A DNA stretch of 14,607 bases from Chloroflexota bacterium. Its GTDB lineage: Bacteria > Chloroflexota > Anaerolineae > UBA3071. The stretch spans positions 7,316 through 21,922 of the forward strand of contig JACNHM010000244.1 in NCBI GenBank assembly GCA_014383605.1, read 5' to 3'. A model generated the notes under the pieces. It had not been told where the DNA came from and did no database searches. It saw nothing but the letters and a program-made list of their open reading frames with translations. Shown here one piece after another: positions 6,098 through 13,071 of the stretch (its first letter is position 1; every line of letters begins with the position of its first letter). A program made the position numbers and the translations under genes.

Positions 6098-8242
6098 CTA
6101 CTGCGGAATCTCGCCGACCACGCCCTCCACCAGCCAGTCGAAGGTCAACTTGGCCTCGTCGGGCATGAGCTCCCCTTCGGCGACCCGCAGTTCGCCGGTG
6201 TTGTCCTTGATGGGGCCATGGAAGACGTCGAACTCACCGGCGATGATGGCCTGCTTCTTCTCCTCGACCAGCGCTTTGACGTCATCGGGCACGAAATCGG
6301 CAATGGGCGCCAACTCCAGCAGCCCTTCCTTCAGACCCCACCAGACGGGGGTGTTCTCCCAGGTGCCGGCCATCACGTCCTCGACGGCCTTCTTGTAGAA
6401 GACGCCCCAGTTCCAGATGGGCGCGGTGAGCAACGCATTGGGCGCCGCATCGGGCACGTAAGCGTTGTAGCCCACCGAGTACGCCCCGTTCTCTTCGGCC
6501 ACCTTGTCCGGCTCGGTGGAGTCGCTCTCGCGGGCGATGACATCGCAGCCCAGGTCCACCAGCGCCAGCGCCGCCTCGCGCTCCTTGGGCGGGTCTACCC
6601 AGGTGAAGATCCAGAGGGGATGCACTTCGATGTCCGGGTTGACCGACTGCGCTCCCAAGGCAAAGGCGTTCATGTTGCGCACCACTTCGGGAATGGGGTA
6701 GGGTGCGATGTAGCCCAGCTTGTTGTTCTGGGTCATGCTGCCGGCCACGATGCCGGAGAGATACCAGCCCTGATAGCCGCGGCCATCGTAGATACCGGCG
6801 TTGTCGGCGATCTTGTAGCCGGTGCAGTGCTCGAAGACCGTGTCCGGGTACTCGGCGGCCACCTCGATGACGTCGTCCATGTATCCGAACGACGTGGCGA
6901 AGATGACATCGTACCCCTTCTCGGCGAAGTCGCGGATGACGCGGTTGGCGTCGGGGCCTTCGGCCACCAGTTCGCTGTAGGCGGTCTCCACGCCCAGTTC
7001 CTGCTCCAGATACAGCCGGCCCTGATCGTGGGCGTAGGTCCAACCCATGTCACCCGTGGGGCCAACGTAAACGAAGGCCACCTTGGGCAGCTCCACCTCC
7101 GCCACCGGCGGCGGGGAACCACCGGACACCTCGCCGACCACGCCCTCCACAAACCAGCTCATGCTGAGCATGTTGCCGTCGCTCATGCACTGGCCGGGCG
7201 CGATGGCCAGAACGCCATCCTGGCTGTTGATGGGGCCGCAGAAGATGTCCCAATCGCCGCCGAGGATAACCTGTTTCTTCTCTTCGACCAAGGCGACCAC
7301 GTCAGCCGGCACCCGCGGGCTCAGCGCGGCCAGATCCACCAGGCCGTCGGCCATACTGCCCCAGGTCTGATGCGTCTCCCAGGTGCCGTCCAGCACTTTG
7401 CCGACCTGCTCCACGTAGTAGGAACCCCAGTTCCAGATCGGACTGGTGAGTACGGTGTCGCCCACGAACTGGGCCATGTCCGAGTCGTAGCCGATGCTCT
7501 GCACGCCGCGATCCTTGGCCGCCTTCTGCGGCTCGGTGGTGTCCTGATGCTGGGCGATGATGTCGGCGTCCAGGTCCAGCAAACCCTCGGCCGCCTCCTT
7601 CTCCAGCACGGGGTCGAACCAGGTGTTGGTCCACACCACGCGCACCTCGGCGTCGGGGTTGGCGTCCCGCACGCCCAGGGCGAAGGCGTTGATGCCGCGC
7701 ACCACCTCGGGGATGGGGAAAGCGGCCACGTAGCCGATGATGTTGGACTGCGTCATCTTGCCCGCCACCAGACCGGAGAGATAGCGCGGCTGGTACATGC
7801 GGCCGAAGTAAGTGGCGGAGTTCTCCGCCGTCTTGTAACCGGAGCAGTGCATGAAGAACTTGTCCGGATACTCGGCGGCGACGGTGACGGTGGGGTCCAT
7901 GAAGCCGAAGGAGGTGGTGAAGATGACGTCGTACCCCTTCTCGGCGAAGTCGCGGATGACCCGCTCAGCATCGGGGCCTTCGAGCACGTTCTCGATGTAG
8001 GTCGTCTCCACTTGGTCGCCGAACGCCTCCTCCACCATCAGGCGGCCCTGGTCATGCGCCCAGGTCCAGCCCAGGTCGCCGATGGGTGCCACGTAGACGA
8101 AAGCCACCTTCAGCTTCTCCGGCGCTGGGGGTGGAGGTGGCTCCGTTGCCGCCGGCGGCTGGGTGGGCTGCGGTGCACAGCCTACGATGACCGCCACAAT
8201 GACCAGCAGTGCCATCATAATCCACAGCTTGCTTCGAGACAT
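6098..8242 (-). CDS. BMP-family purine/nucleoside-binding lipoprotein with two tandem binding domains
   Basis: 714 residues, about twice the usual length. Residues 1-21 are a lipoprotein signal peptide with lipobox IVGC and acylated Cys22, then a proline-rich tether (23-42). Two BMP (PnrA-like) receptor domains follow, roughly 44-372 and 385-714, joined by SGGSPPPVAE. Both contain VAFVYV, GWT(W/Y)AHDQGR, VIRDFAEKGYDVIF, IPEVVR, NAFALG, PIWNWG and a final WFVEGVVGE/WLVEGVVGE. The domains would capture ligand outside the membrane for the adjacent ABC transporter; adenine deaminase across the promoter region suggests a purine. Loops that face the ligand in this fold differ between halves (QHQDTTEP and GYDSDM against RESDSTEP and GYNAYV), so specificities may differ. 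ATG 8242 is fixed by AAGGAGG 7 bases upstream and by the signal peptide; in-frame codons upstream to 8506 are leader. Confidence 0.93.
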   Translation of the reverse strand: MSRSKLWIMMALLVIVAVIVGCAPQPTQPPAATEPPPPPAPEKLKVAFVYVAPIGDLGWTWAHDQGRLMVEEAFGDQVETTYIENVLEGPDAERVIRDFAEKGYDVIFTTSFGFMDPTVTVAAEYPDKFFMHCSGYKTAENSATYFGRMYQPRYLSGLVAGKMTQSNIIGYVAAFPIPEVVRGINAFALGVRDANPDAEVRVVWTNTWFDPVLEKEAAEGLLDLDADIIAQHQDTTEPQKAAKDRGVQSIGYDSDMAQFVGDTVLTSPIWNWGSYYVEQVGKVLDGTWETHQTWGSMADGLVDLAALSPRVPADVVALVEEKKQVILGGDWDIFCGPINSQDGVLAIAPGQCMSDGNMLSMSWFVEGVVGEVSGGSPPPVAEVELPKVAFVYVGPTGDMGWTYAHDQGRLYLEQELGVETAYSELVAEGPDANRVIRDFAEKGYDVIFATSFGYMDDVIEVAAEYPDTVFEHCTGYKIADNAGIYDGRGYQGWYLSGIVAGSMTQNNKLGYIAPYPIPEVVRNMNAFALGAQSVNPDIEVHPLWIFTWVDPPKEREAALALVDLGCDVIARESDSTEPDKVAEENGAYSVGYNAYVPDAAPNALLTAPIWNWGVFYKKAVEDVMAGTWENTPVWWGLKEGLLELAPIADFVPDDVKALVEEKKQAIIAGEFDVFHGPIKDNTGELRVAEGELMPDEAKLTFDWLVEGVVGEIPQ
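6101..8113 (-). repeat. Internal duplication of the BMP receptor domain
   Basis: The halves 7127-8113 and 6101-7090 encode homologous domains. Several stretches are nearly identical as DNA, for example at 6905-6940 against 7925-7960, and 6111-6130 against 7131-7150, each offset by exactly 1020 bases; a two-codon difference shifts the offset to 1026 near the start of the domains. Confidence 0.85.
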
Positions 8243-8321
8243 TTCTCTTCCTCCTTGAAGTGTTCTCTTAAGAATCACAAATTGATGGGGACAGCGGGGT
8301 GATTCGACACAACCGGTGAGG

Positions 8322-8404
8322 GGTTCGAAGGTTAGAAATTCGAAGTCGAAAAGGCCGGCATCTGTCAACGCACGACCTCCCCGTGGAACTTGAAACCTTT
8401 GAAC
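8322..8404. repeat. Inverted repeat with GGTTCGAA-type octamer arms
   Basis: The left arm has GGTTCGAA and GGTTAGAA followed by ATTCGAAG; the right arm read in reverse complement (8404-8381) has GGTTCAAA, GGTTTCAA and GTTCCACG. Period is 8, decaying to 6-7. The arms are 35 bases apart. It lies in the predicted 5' leader of the lipoprotein gene. Confidence 0.65.
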
Positions 8405-8520
8405 CTGACCCCGCCAACTGTGGGCCAGGGAAGCCACAATCCCTGACATCACCTCCCTTCCAGAGAGCGCAGAGGGCCATCGCAGCCCATCCGTGAAGTG
8501 CTTCAAGTCCTACACACTTC

Positions 8521-8549
8521 ACTATACACCAAAAGAGCGATCTTGGCAA
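8521..8549 (-). promoter_or_regulatory. Sigma-70-type promoter of the transporter operon
   Basis: On the minus strand, TTGCCA (8549-8544) and TATAGT (8526-8521) each match consensus at five of six positions with the ideal 17-base spacer. Transcription would start near 8514 and give a long leader before the lipoprotein ATG at 8242. Confidence 0.7.
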
Positions 8550-8571
8550 GCTCAAACCCTGACCCCTTGTG

Positions 8572-8599
8572 TTGACATCGGGCCAGAGTGTGATAAAAT
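8572..8599 (+). promoter_or_regulatory. Sigma-70-type promoter of the adenine deaminase gene
   Basis: Perfect TTGACA (8572-8577), 16-base spacer and TAAAAT (8594-8599) preceded by TGA, an extended -10 box. Transcription would start near 8606, so the octamer hairpin at 8663-8766 is inside the 5' leader. It is divergent from the transporter promoter. Confidence 0.7.
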
Positions 8600-8662
8600 G
8601 TGGGTGCACGGTTGTCCAACGCAGCCATTCGGCGCTACGTACGCAGGGTTCAAAAGGTTCGG

Positions 8663-8766
8663 TATCGAGGCAACGAGGGGACAAATCAACGAGGAAACGA
8701 GGGAGATCAGGAAGCGAAGACCTCCCCTCGTCTACTTGTGCACTTGTATCCTTGTCTACTTGCACA
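8663..8766. repeat. Inverted repeat with octamer arms in the adenine deaminase leader
   Basis: The left arm (8663-8718) is seven 8-base units, mostly of the form NAACGAGG; the right arm (8727-8766) is CTCGTCTA, CTTGTGCA, CTTGTATC, CTTGTCTA and CTTGCACA. Left-arm units read in reverse (CCTCGTTG, CCTCGTTT) pair imperfectly with the right arm. The ribosome site AGAAGGAGG begins at the last base of the right arm, so folding could affect translation of adenine deaminase. Confidence 0.85.
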
Positions 8767-8780
8767 GAAGGAGGCCAGCG

Positions 8781-10493
8781 ATGAAAGTTGCCGAGATCGT
8801 CTCCGCTGCCCGCGGTGACGGGGCAGTGGACCTGGTGCTGCGCAACGCCCGCATCGTCAACGTTTTCTCCGCTGAGGTGTACGAAAGCGACGTGGCCATC
8901 AGCCGCTCGCGCATCGTGGGCCTGGGGCCGGGCTACGAGGGCAAAAAGCAGATTGACCTGGCCGGCGCCTACCTGGCCCCCGGCTTCATTGATGCCCACG
9001 TGCACATCGAAAGCTCCATGATCGGCGTGCGGGAGTTCGCCCGCGCCGTGCTGCCCCGCGGCACCACCTCCGTCATCGTAGATCCGCACGAAATCGCCAA
9101 CGTGCACGGCCTGGATGGCATCCGCTACATGTTCGACCAGGCCAAGTACGGCCGCTTGAGCATGTTCGTCATGGTGCCCTCGTGCGTGCCCGCCACCTCC
9201 ATGGCCACCGCCGGCGCACACCTGGATGCTAAGGACATCATCCCCCTGTTGAATGATCCCTACGTCCTGGGCCTGGCGGAGATGATGAACTATCCCGGCG
9301 TCGTGCATGGCGATCCCGAAGTCGTGGAGAAGCTGGAGATGTTCCACGACCGCGTGCTCGACGGCCACGCCCCCGCCCTCAGCGGCCACCATCTTAGCGC
9401 CTACGTCGCCGCCGGCGTCGGCTCGGACCACGAGTGCACAACCGTGGAAGAGGCGCAGGAAAAGCTGCGGCTGGGCATGTACATCTTCATCCGCGAGGCG
9501 ACCAACGCCCACAACCTGCGCGACCTCCTGCCGCTGGTCACGCCGCAGAACTGTCGCCGCTTCTGCTTCTGCAGCGACGATCGCCATCCCAGCGATCTGC
9601 TGGAGCGGGGCCACATCGACTCCATGATCCGCACGGCCATCGCCGAGGGGCTGGACCCCCTCACCGCCATCCGCATGGCCACCCTCAACTCGGCGGAGTG
9701 GTTCCGTCTCCAGGACCGCGGGGCCATCGCCCCCGGCCGCCGCGCCGACCTGGTGGTCTTCAACAGCTTCGACGATCTGGAGATCCAACTCGTGCTGCGC
9801 GGCGGCCAGGTCGTCGCCAGCGATGGGGAGATGTCCATCCCTCTCGACAAGCCGCTGCGGCCCAGCTATCTGCGCAGCTCGATGAACGTGGACTGGCGGG
9901 CGGTGGACTTCGCCATCCCCGCCGCAGGGCGCAAGGTACGCGTCATCGGCATCGTGCCCGGCCAGCTCATCACCGAGCACCGCATCGAGGCGGCGCGCCT
10001 GGTGCATGGCCGCGCCGAGGCGGACGTCGAACGTGACCTGCTGAAGATCGCCGTCATCGAGCGGCACATGGCCTCCGGCCGCATGAGCCGCGGGTTCGTC
10101 CAGGGCATGGGGCTGAGGCGGGGGGCCATCGCCAGCACCGTGGCCCACGATCACCACAATCTCATCATCGTTGGCACCGACGACGCGTCGATGATGACCG
10201 CGGCGCGGGCCGTGGCCGACATGCGCGGCGGCCTGGCCGTCGCCAACGGCGACCACGTCCTGGCCCGCCTGCCCCTCCCCGTGGCCGGGCTGATGTCAGA
10301 CAAACCTCTGGAGATAGTGTGCAAGCAGATGGAAGAACTGCGCGACGCCGTCCAGGCCCTGGGCTCGCCACTGGAGCAGCCCTTCGTGGTCCTCAGCTTC
10401 CTGGCGCTGGAGGTCATCCCTTCGCTGAAGCTGACCGACCAAGGGCTGGTGGACGTGGAGAGGTTCGAGTTCGTGCCGCTGTTCGTGGAGTGA
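8781..10493 (+). CDS. ade: Adenine deaminase
   Basis: 570 residues, the normal length for the Ade/AdeC family of the amidohydrolase superfamily (EC 3.5.4.2). It hydrolyses adenine to hypoxanthine and ammonia in the cytoplasm. Metal-binding and catalytic motifs are in place: HVHIES (73-78), the bridging Glu in GLAEMMN (Glu167), DGHAP (194-198), GSDHE (214-218) and SDDRHP (265-270). The amidohydrolase barrel is followed by the family's C-terminal domain with SDKPLEIVCKQMEEL and a FLALEVIPSLKLTD segment. ATG 8781 is set by AGAAGGAGG with a 6-base gap; the upstream in-frame codons cross the promoter and repeat. It is transcribed away from the purine-type transporter and probably shares control with it. 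The following radical SAM gene is 120 bases downstream and may be cotranscribed. Confidence 0.95.
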   Translation: MKVAEIVSAARGDGAVDLVLRNARIVNVFSAEVYESDVAISRSRIVGLGPGYEGKKQIDLAGAYLAPGFIDAHVHIESSMIGVREFARAVLPRGTTSVIVDPHEIANVHGLDGIRYMFDQAKYGRLSMFVMVPSCVPATSMATAGAHLDAKDIIPLLNDPYVLGLAEMMNYPGVVHGDPEVVEKLEMFHDRVLDGHAPALSGHHLSAYVAAGVGSDHECTTVEEAQEKLRLGMYIFIREATNAHNLRDLLPLVTPQNCRRFCFCSDDRHPSDLLERGHIDSMIRTAIAEGLDPLTAIRMATLNSAEWFRLQDRGAIAPGRRADLVVFNSFDDLEIQLVLRGGQVVASDGEMSIPLDKPLRPSYLRSSMNVDWRAVDFAIPAAGRKVRVIGIVPGQLITEHRIEAARLVHGRAEADVERDLLKIAVIERHMASGRMSRGFVQGMGLRRGAIASTVAHDHHNLIIVGTDDASMMTAARAVADMRGGLAVANGDHVLARLPLPVAGLMSDKPLEIVCKQMEELRDAVQALGSPLEQPFVVLSFLALEVIPSLKLTDQGLVDVERFEFVPLFVE

Positions 10494-10505
10494 GGCAAGG
10501 GCGCA

Positions 10506-10582
10506 GGGGAGCAGGGGAGCAGAGGAGCAAGGGAGCAGAGGAGAAAATCGCCTCTGCACCTCTGCCCCTCCGCACCTCCGCT
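10506..10582. repeat. Inverted repeat with octamer arms (GGGGAGCA/CCTCTGCA type)
   Basis: The left arm is five 8-base units (GGGGAGCA twice, then GAGGAGCA, AGGGAGCA and GAGGAGAA); the spacer is AATCG; the right arm is CCTCTGCA, CCTCTGCC, CCTCCGCA and CCTCCGCT. The strict 8-base period and complementary arms make a long GC-rich hairpin between adenine deaminase and the radical SAM gene. No U-tract follows. Confidence 0.85.
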
Positions 10583-10613
10583 TCCCGGCTCAGGACGGGA
10601 GGTGAGAGATGCG

Positions 10614-11861
10614 ATGCCAGGGAAGGCGATCTCGCGACGGGAGTTTCTGAAGGGCTTGGGCGCGGCGGGGTTGTGCGCACTGGGCGGTGGCGCGCTGCTG
10701 GGCGATCTGGGCTGCGCCGGGCCGCCGGCCGCCGTGCTCAGCAGCACCGCCGGGCTGGAGCCGCCTACCTCGCCCCACGCCCGCGAGGCCATGTTCTACA
10801 CCGGCTTCGGCGACGCTGGCCTCAACTGCGGCGCTTGCCACGAGCCGGAGCCCTCCCGCGTGCTCTACTGCCACACCGCGCACGGCAGGAATTACGTCAA
10901 GTGCCAGTTGTGCCCCAAGGAGTGCGTCATCTCTGAAGGCCAGCGGGGCGACTGCCGCGTGCGCGAAAACCGCGGCGGCAAACTGTACACCATGGTCTAC
11001 GGCAACGCCTGCTCCGTCAACGTGGACCCCATCGAGAAGAAGCCTTTCTACCACTTCCTCCCCGGCAGCCTCGCCTTTTCCGTCGCCACCGCCGGCTGCA
11101 ACCTGCACTGCCTCTACTGCCAGAACTGGGCCATCTCCCAGGTTCCGCCGGAGGAGACGGACAACGTGGACCTGCCGCCGCAGGCGGTGGTGGACTACGC
11201 GCAACGCTACGGCAGCCGCTCCATCGCCTACACCTACTCCGAACCGACCATTTTCTACGAGTACATGCTGGACACGGCGCGGCTGGCGCGGCAGCAGGGC
11301 TTGCGCAACGTCGCCATCTCGGCGGGGTACATCAACCACAAGCCGCTCCGGCAGCTCTGCCAGGTGGTGGATGCCATCAAAATAGACCTCAAGGGCTACA
11401 ATCCGGCGTTCTACAAGCAGGTGTGCGATGGTGAGTTGCAGCCGGTGTTGGATGCCATCACCACCATCCGCGCCTTGGGTGTGCATCTGGAGATCGTCAA
11501 CCTGGTGGTGCCCACGCTGAACGACGACGAAGAGGAGTTGCGGGCGCTCTCCCGCTGGGTGGTGCGGGAGCTGGGGCCGGACGTGCCGCTGCACTTCTCC
11601 CGCTTCCATCCGCAGTACAAGCTGACCCACCTGCCGCCCACGCCGGTGGAAACGCTGGAGCGGGCGCGCCAGGCGGCGCTGGAGGCGGGCGTCAAGTACG
11701 CCTACGTCGGCAACGTGCCCGGCCACGCCGCCAACCACACCACCTGCCCGCGCTGCGGCGAGATCGTCATTGGCCGGCTGGGCTTCGCCGTGCAGGCGTA
11801 TCACATCGTGGACGGCGCCTGCCAGTTTTGCGGCGAGCCCATCGCCGGCGTGTGGAAGTAG
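10614..11861 (+). CDS. AmrS-like radical SAM protein with a twin-arginine leader
   Basis: 415 residues. The radical SAM cluster motif is CNLHCLYC (Cys162, 166, 169), within the AGCNLHCLYCQNW context of pyruvate-formate-lyase-activase-like proteins. Upstream lies the CQLCPKECVISEGQ...GDCRVREN cysteine region (97-119), and the C-terminus has two CXXC pairs (CPRC, CQFC), as in radical SAM enzymes of the AmmeMemoRadiSam (AMMECR1/MEMO/AmrS) system. YSEPTIFYEY and IDLKGYNPAFY support that family. The real substrate is unknown. The N-terminus SRREFLKG followed by a hydrophobic alanine- and glycine-rich stretch to Cys34 is a textbook Tat signal, odd for an enzyme needing cytoplasmic SAM and reductant. 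ATG 10614 follows GGGAGGTGA by 8 bases; a GTG at 10602 lies inside that ribosome site. No MEMO or AMMECR1 gene is in view. Confidence 0.88.
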   Translation: MPGKAISRREFLKGLGAAGLCALGGGALLGDLGCAGPPAAVLSSTAGLEPPTSPHAREAMFYTGFGDAGLNCGACHEPEPSRVLYCHTAHGRNYVKCQLCPKECVISEGQRGDCRVRENRGGKLYTMVYGNACSVNVDPIEKKPFYHFLPGSLAFSVATAGCNLHCLYCQNWAISQVPPEETDNVDLPPQAVVDYAQRYGSRSIAYTYSEPTIFYEYMLDTARLARQQGLRNVAISAGYINHKPLRQLCQVVDAIKIDLKGYNPAFYKQVCDGELQPVLDAITTIRALGVHLEIVNLVVPTLNDDEEELRALSRWVVRELGPDVPLHFSRFHPQYKLTHLPPTPVETLERARQAALEAGVKYAYVGNVPGHAANHTTCPRCGEIVIGRLGFAVQAYHIVDGACQFCGEPIAGVWK

Positions 11862-11881
11862 GGGAAAGGGGATAGGGGAGG
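11861..11881. repeat. Solo heptamer run (GGGGANN)
   Basis: Three 7-base units GGGGAAA, GGGGATA and GGGGAGG fill the 23-base gap between the convergent radical SAM and short-protein genes. The first unit begins at the last base of the TAG stop of the radical SAM gene. There is no complementary second arm, so it looks like half of one of the inverted elements. Confidence 0.6.
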
Positions 11882-11884
11882 ATG

Positions 11885-12103
11885 TCAGCCGCCTTCGGTC
11901 CTCTCGGCAGCGATGCGCTCCAGGAAGGCACTGGTCGGTTCCAGTGCCCCATCGCCGACGGCCTCGCCGGTGCGGTCCAGCAAGCGAAAGGGCGTGCGCT
12001 CGGCCAGGACGGGGGCCAGCAGAGCGTAGGCTTCTTCCAGTTGAGCGACCTCAACGAGCGCGGCAACGCGCTGTCCCAGTTCTCTGGCTTCTCTTGCCTT
12101 CAT
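11885..12103 (-). CDS. Short unrecognised protein, possibly 3'-truncated
   Basis: 72 residues, from ATG 12103 with GGAGGA at 7 bases, a good ribosome site. The protein is largely helical and acidic to neutral (KAREARELGQRVAALVE, AYALLAPVLAERTPFRLLD) and ends abruptly in LERIAAERTEGG. By recall, this resembles the N-terminal part of longer HEAT-like 'DNA alkylation repair' proteins, in which the EGG is followed by a tryptophan; here the next codon is TGA, followed at once by the GGGGANN repeat. That suggests loss of the 3' part when the repeat arrived. It lies downstream of the AlkD-like gene, which supports a repair-related origin. A complete small protein is the alternative. No catalytic motif is visible. 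Confidence 0.55.
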   Translation of the reverse strand: MKAREARELGQRVAALVEVAQLEEAYALLAPVLAERTPFRLLDRTGEAVGDGALEPTSAFLERIAAERTEGG

Positions 12104-12130
12104 GCAACGATCCTCCAATGGGACGCGGAC

Positions 12131-12220
12131 GAACACGGATTGCGCGGATCATACGGATCGACACGGATAGAAAATCAAGAAGAATCCGTGGAAATCCGTT
12201 CAATCTGTGTCATCCGTGTG
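12131..12220. repeat. Inverted repeat with CGGAT/ATCCG word arms
   Basis: CGGAT occurs at 12136, 12145, 12154 and 12164; ATCCG or ATCTG at 12184, 12194, 12203 and 12212. Spacing is 9-10 bases, the arms are complementary (ACACGGAT with ATCCGTG) and separated by an A-rich 15-base loop. It lies between the AlkD-like gene and the short gene. The plan is the same as the other elements with a longer period. Confidence 0.8.
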
Positions 12221-12246
12221 CTGTGGGTTGCGGCACGCCTACGCCC

Positions 12247-13038
12247 CTACGCCAACAGCGCCCGCAGCGCGGCCTGCTCTGCGTCGGGCAGCGCCTTCAG
12301 GGCCTGCGTGATGATGCGTCGGGTGGCCCGGTTGGCCCCTGGCGCGTGACGGCGCACGTACTCGGCGACGGCCCCTGGATGTCGCTTGCCGATTTCCCGC
12401 AACGCCCAGGCGACCGCGTCTTGCACCTCCCGCGCTCCGTCGGCCATCACTGCCTCCAGCACGGCGAACTCCTCCCCGGAGGGCTGGTACGCCTTAGCCT
12501 TGGGCAGGCTGGTGAGGACGACCACGCCAAAGCGGCGCGTCCACGTGTCTTCGTCCCCCACCCAGTCCCGGCAGCGGGGCAGCACCAGCCCGGGGCAGCG
12601 CTGCACGACCTCCCGCAGGCCAAAGCAGCCCAGTTGGTCGCATTCCTCCCAGTTGCGGAGGGTGCCCACGAAAGAAGCGGCCACCTCCAGCGTCACCTGC
12701 GGCTCCCGTTTGCCCAACCGTTCCAGCATCTTGGCCGCGATGACCCGCTCGTCGCGGGAGCCGTTGCGCCACAGCCGCTCAACCAGGGCGAAGGCTTCCT
12801 CTGCGTGCCGCTGGCCCCACTTGGCCAACTCGGAGGCGATGATGCGCAGGGCGGGTACAGGTGCGCCGTAGCTTTCGCCCAGCCCAGGGATGAACCGCGC
12901 CGCGCCGGCCACGTTCTCCTTGCTGCCCAGGGCGCGCAGCAGGTCGTGCAGCCCGGCGTCGAAAGCCTCTGGCTCGCCGACGTGCTCCAGCAGCTTGGCC
13001 ACCTGAGCACGGATGAGGTTTTTGTCCAGGTCAGACAT
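12247..13038 (-). CDS. AlkD-like DNA alkylation repair protein (HEAT-repeat DNA glycosylase)
   Basis: 263 residues, all-helical with HEAT-like repeats, slightly longer than typical AlkD (about 230-240). AlkD glycosylases excise positively charged N3- and N7-alkylpurines from DNA. The residues that I recall as essential in Bacillus AlkD (Trp109, Asp113, Arg148) have counterparts with identical spacing: Trp130 and Asp134 in NWEECD, and Arg169 in WTRRFG. ATG 13038 is chosen over an upstream ATG at 13092 because a promoter (TATACT at 13077-13072) lies between them and the upstream start would fall before the transcription start. The ribosome site is weak (GAGAAAG). It has its own promoter and a hairpin separates it from the MerR gene, so it is likely a single-gene unit, perhaps with the short gene downstream. 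Confidence 0.85.
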   Translation of the reverse strand: MSDLDKNLIRAQVAKLLEHVGEPEAFDAGLHDLLRALGSKENVAGAARFIPGLGESYGAPVPALRIIASELAKWGQRHAEEAFALVERLWRNGSRDERVIAAKMLERLGKREPQVTLEVAASFVGTLRNWEECDQLGCFGLREVVQRCPGLVLPRCRDWVGDEDTWTRRFGVVVLTSLPKAKAYQPSGEEFAVLEAVMADGAREVQDAVAWALREIGKRHPGAVAEYVRRHAPGANRATRRIITQALKALPDAEQAALRALLA

Positions 13039-13071
13039 GTTGTCTTTCTCAAAGCAAAGATCGCCTGAGCA

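Larger units (their letters stand above)
8243..8780. other. Divergent intergenic control region (538 bases)
   Basis: No protein gene is supported here. The stretch holds two back-to-back promoters whose -35 boxes are 22 bases apart, a leader of about 270 bases toward the lipoprotein gene and one of about 175 bases toward adenine deaminase. Each leader contains one word-repeat hairpin. A small stem (CAGGGA at 8426-8431 with TCCCTG at 8440-8445) also lies in the lipoprotein leader. The region does not match the purine, xanthine or PRPP riboswitch cores as I know them. Confidence 0.7.

Noticed and set aside
6218..8302. 694-codon plus-strand open frame opposite the receptor gene
   Set aside because: It is antisense to the tandem BMP lipoprotein, whose signal peptide, motifs and ribosome site are clear; its histidine- and glycine-rich translation is the usual shadow of GC-rich coding DNA.
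8243..8506. Longer N-terminus for the receptor (in-frame ATG at 8449 or 8506)
   Set aside because: Both would place the lipoprotein signal peptide inside the protein, and the ATG at 8242 has an ideal AAGGAGG site.
8243..8520. Purine riboswitch in the lipoprotein leader
   Set aside because: The long leader of a purine-type transporter invites this, but I could not find the conserved junction and loop-loop sequences of the guanine/adenine class or other purine-sensing classes.
8268..10256. 662-codon minus-strand open frame opposite adenine deaminase
   Set aside because: Antisense shadow: adenine deaminase motifs on the plus strand are complete and the opposite translation shows no family features.
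10590..11804. 404-codon minus-strand open frame over the radical SAM gene
   Set aside because: Shadow; the plus-strand protein has an intact CX3CX2C motif and a strong ribosome site.
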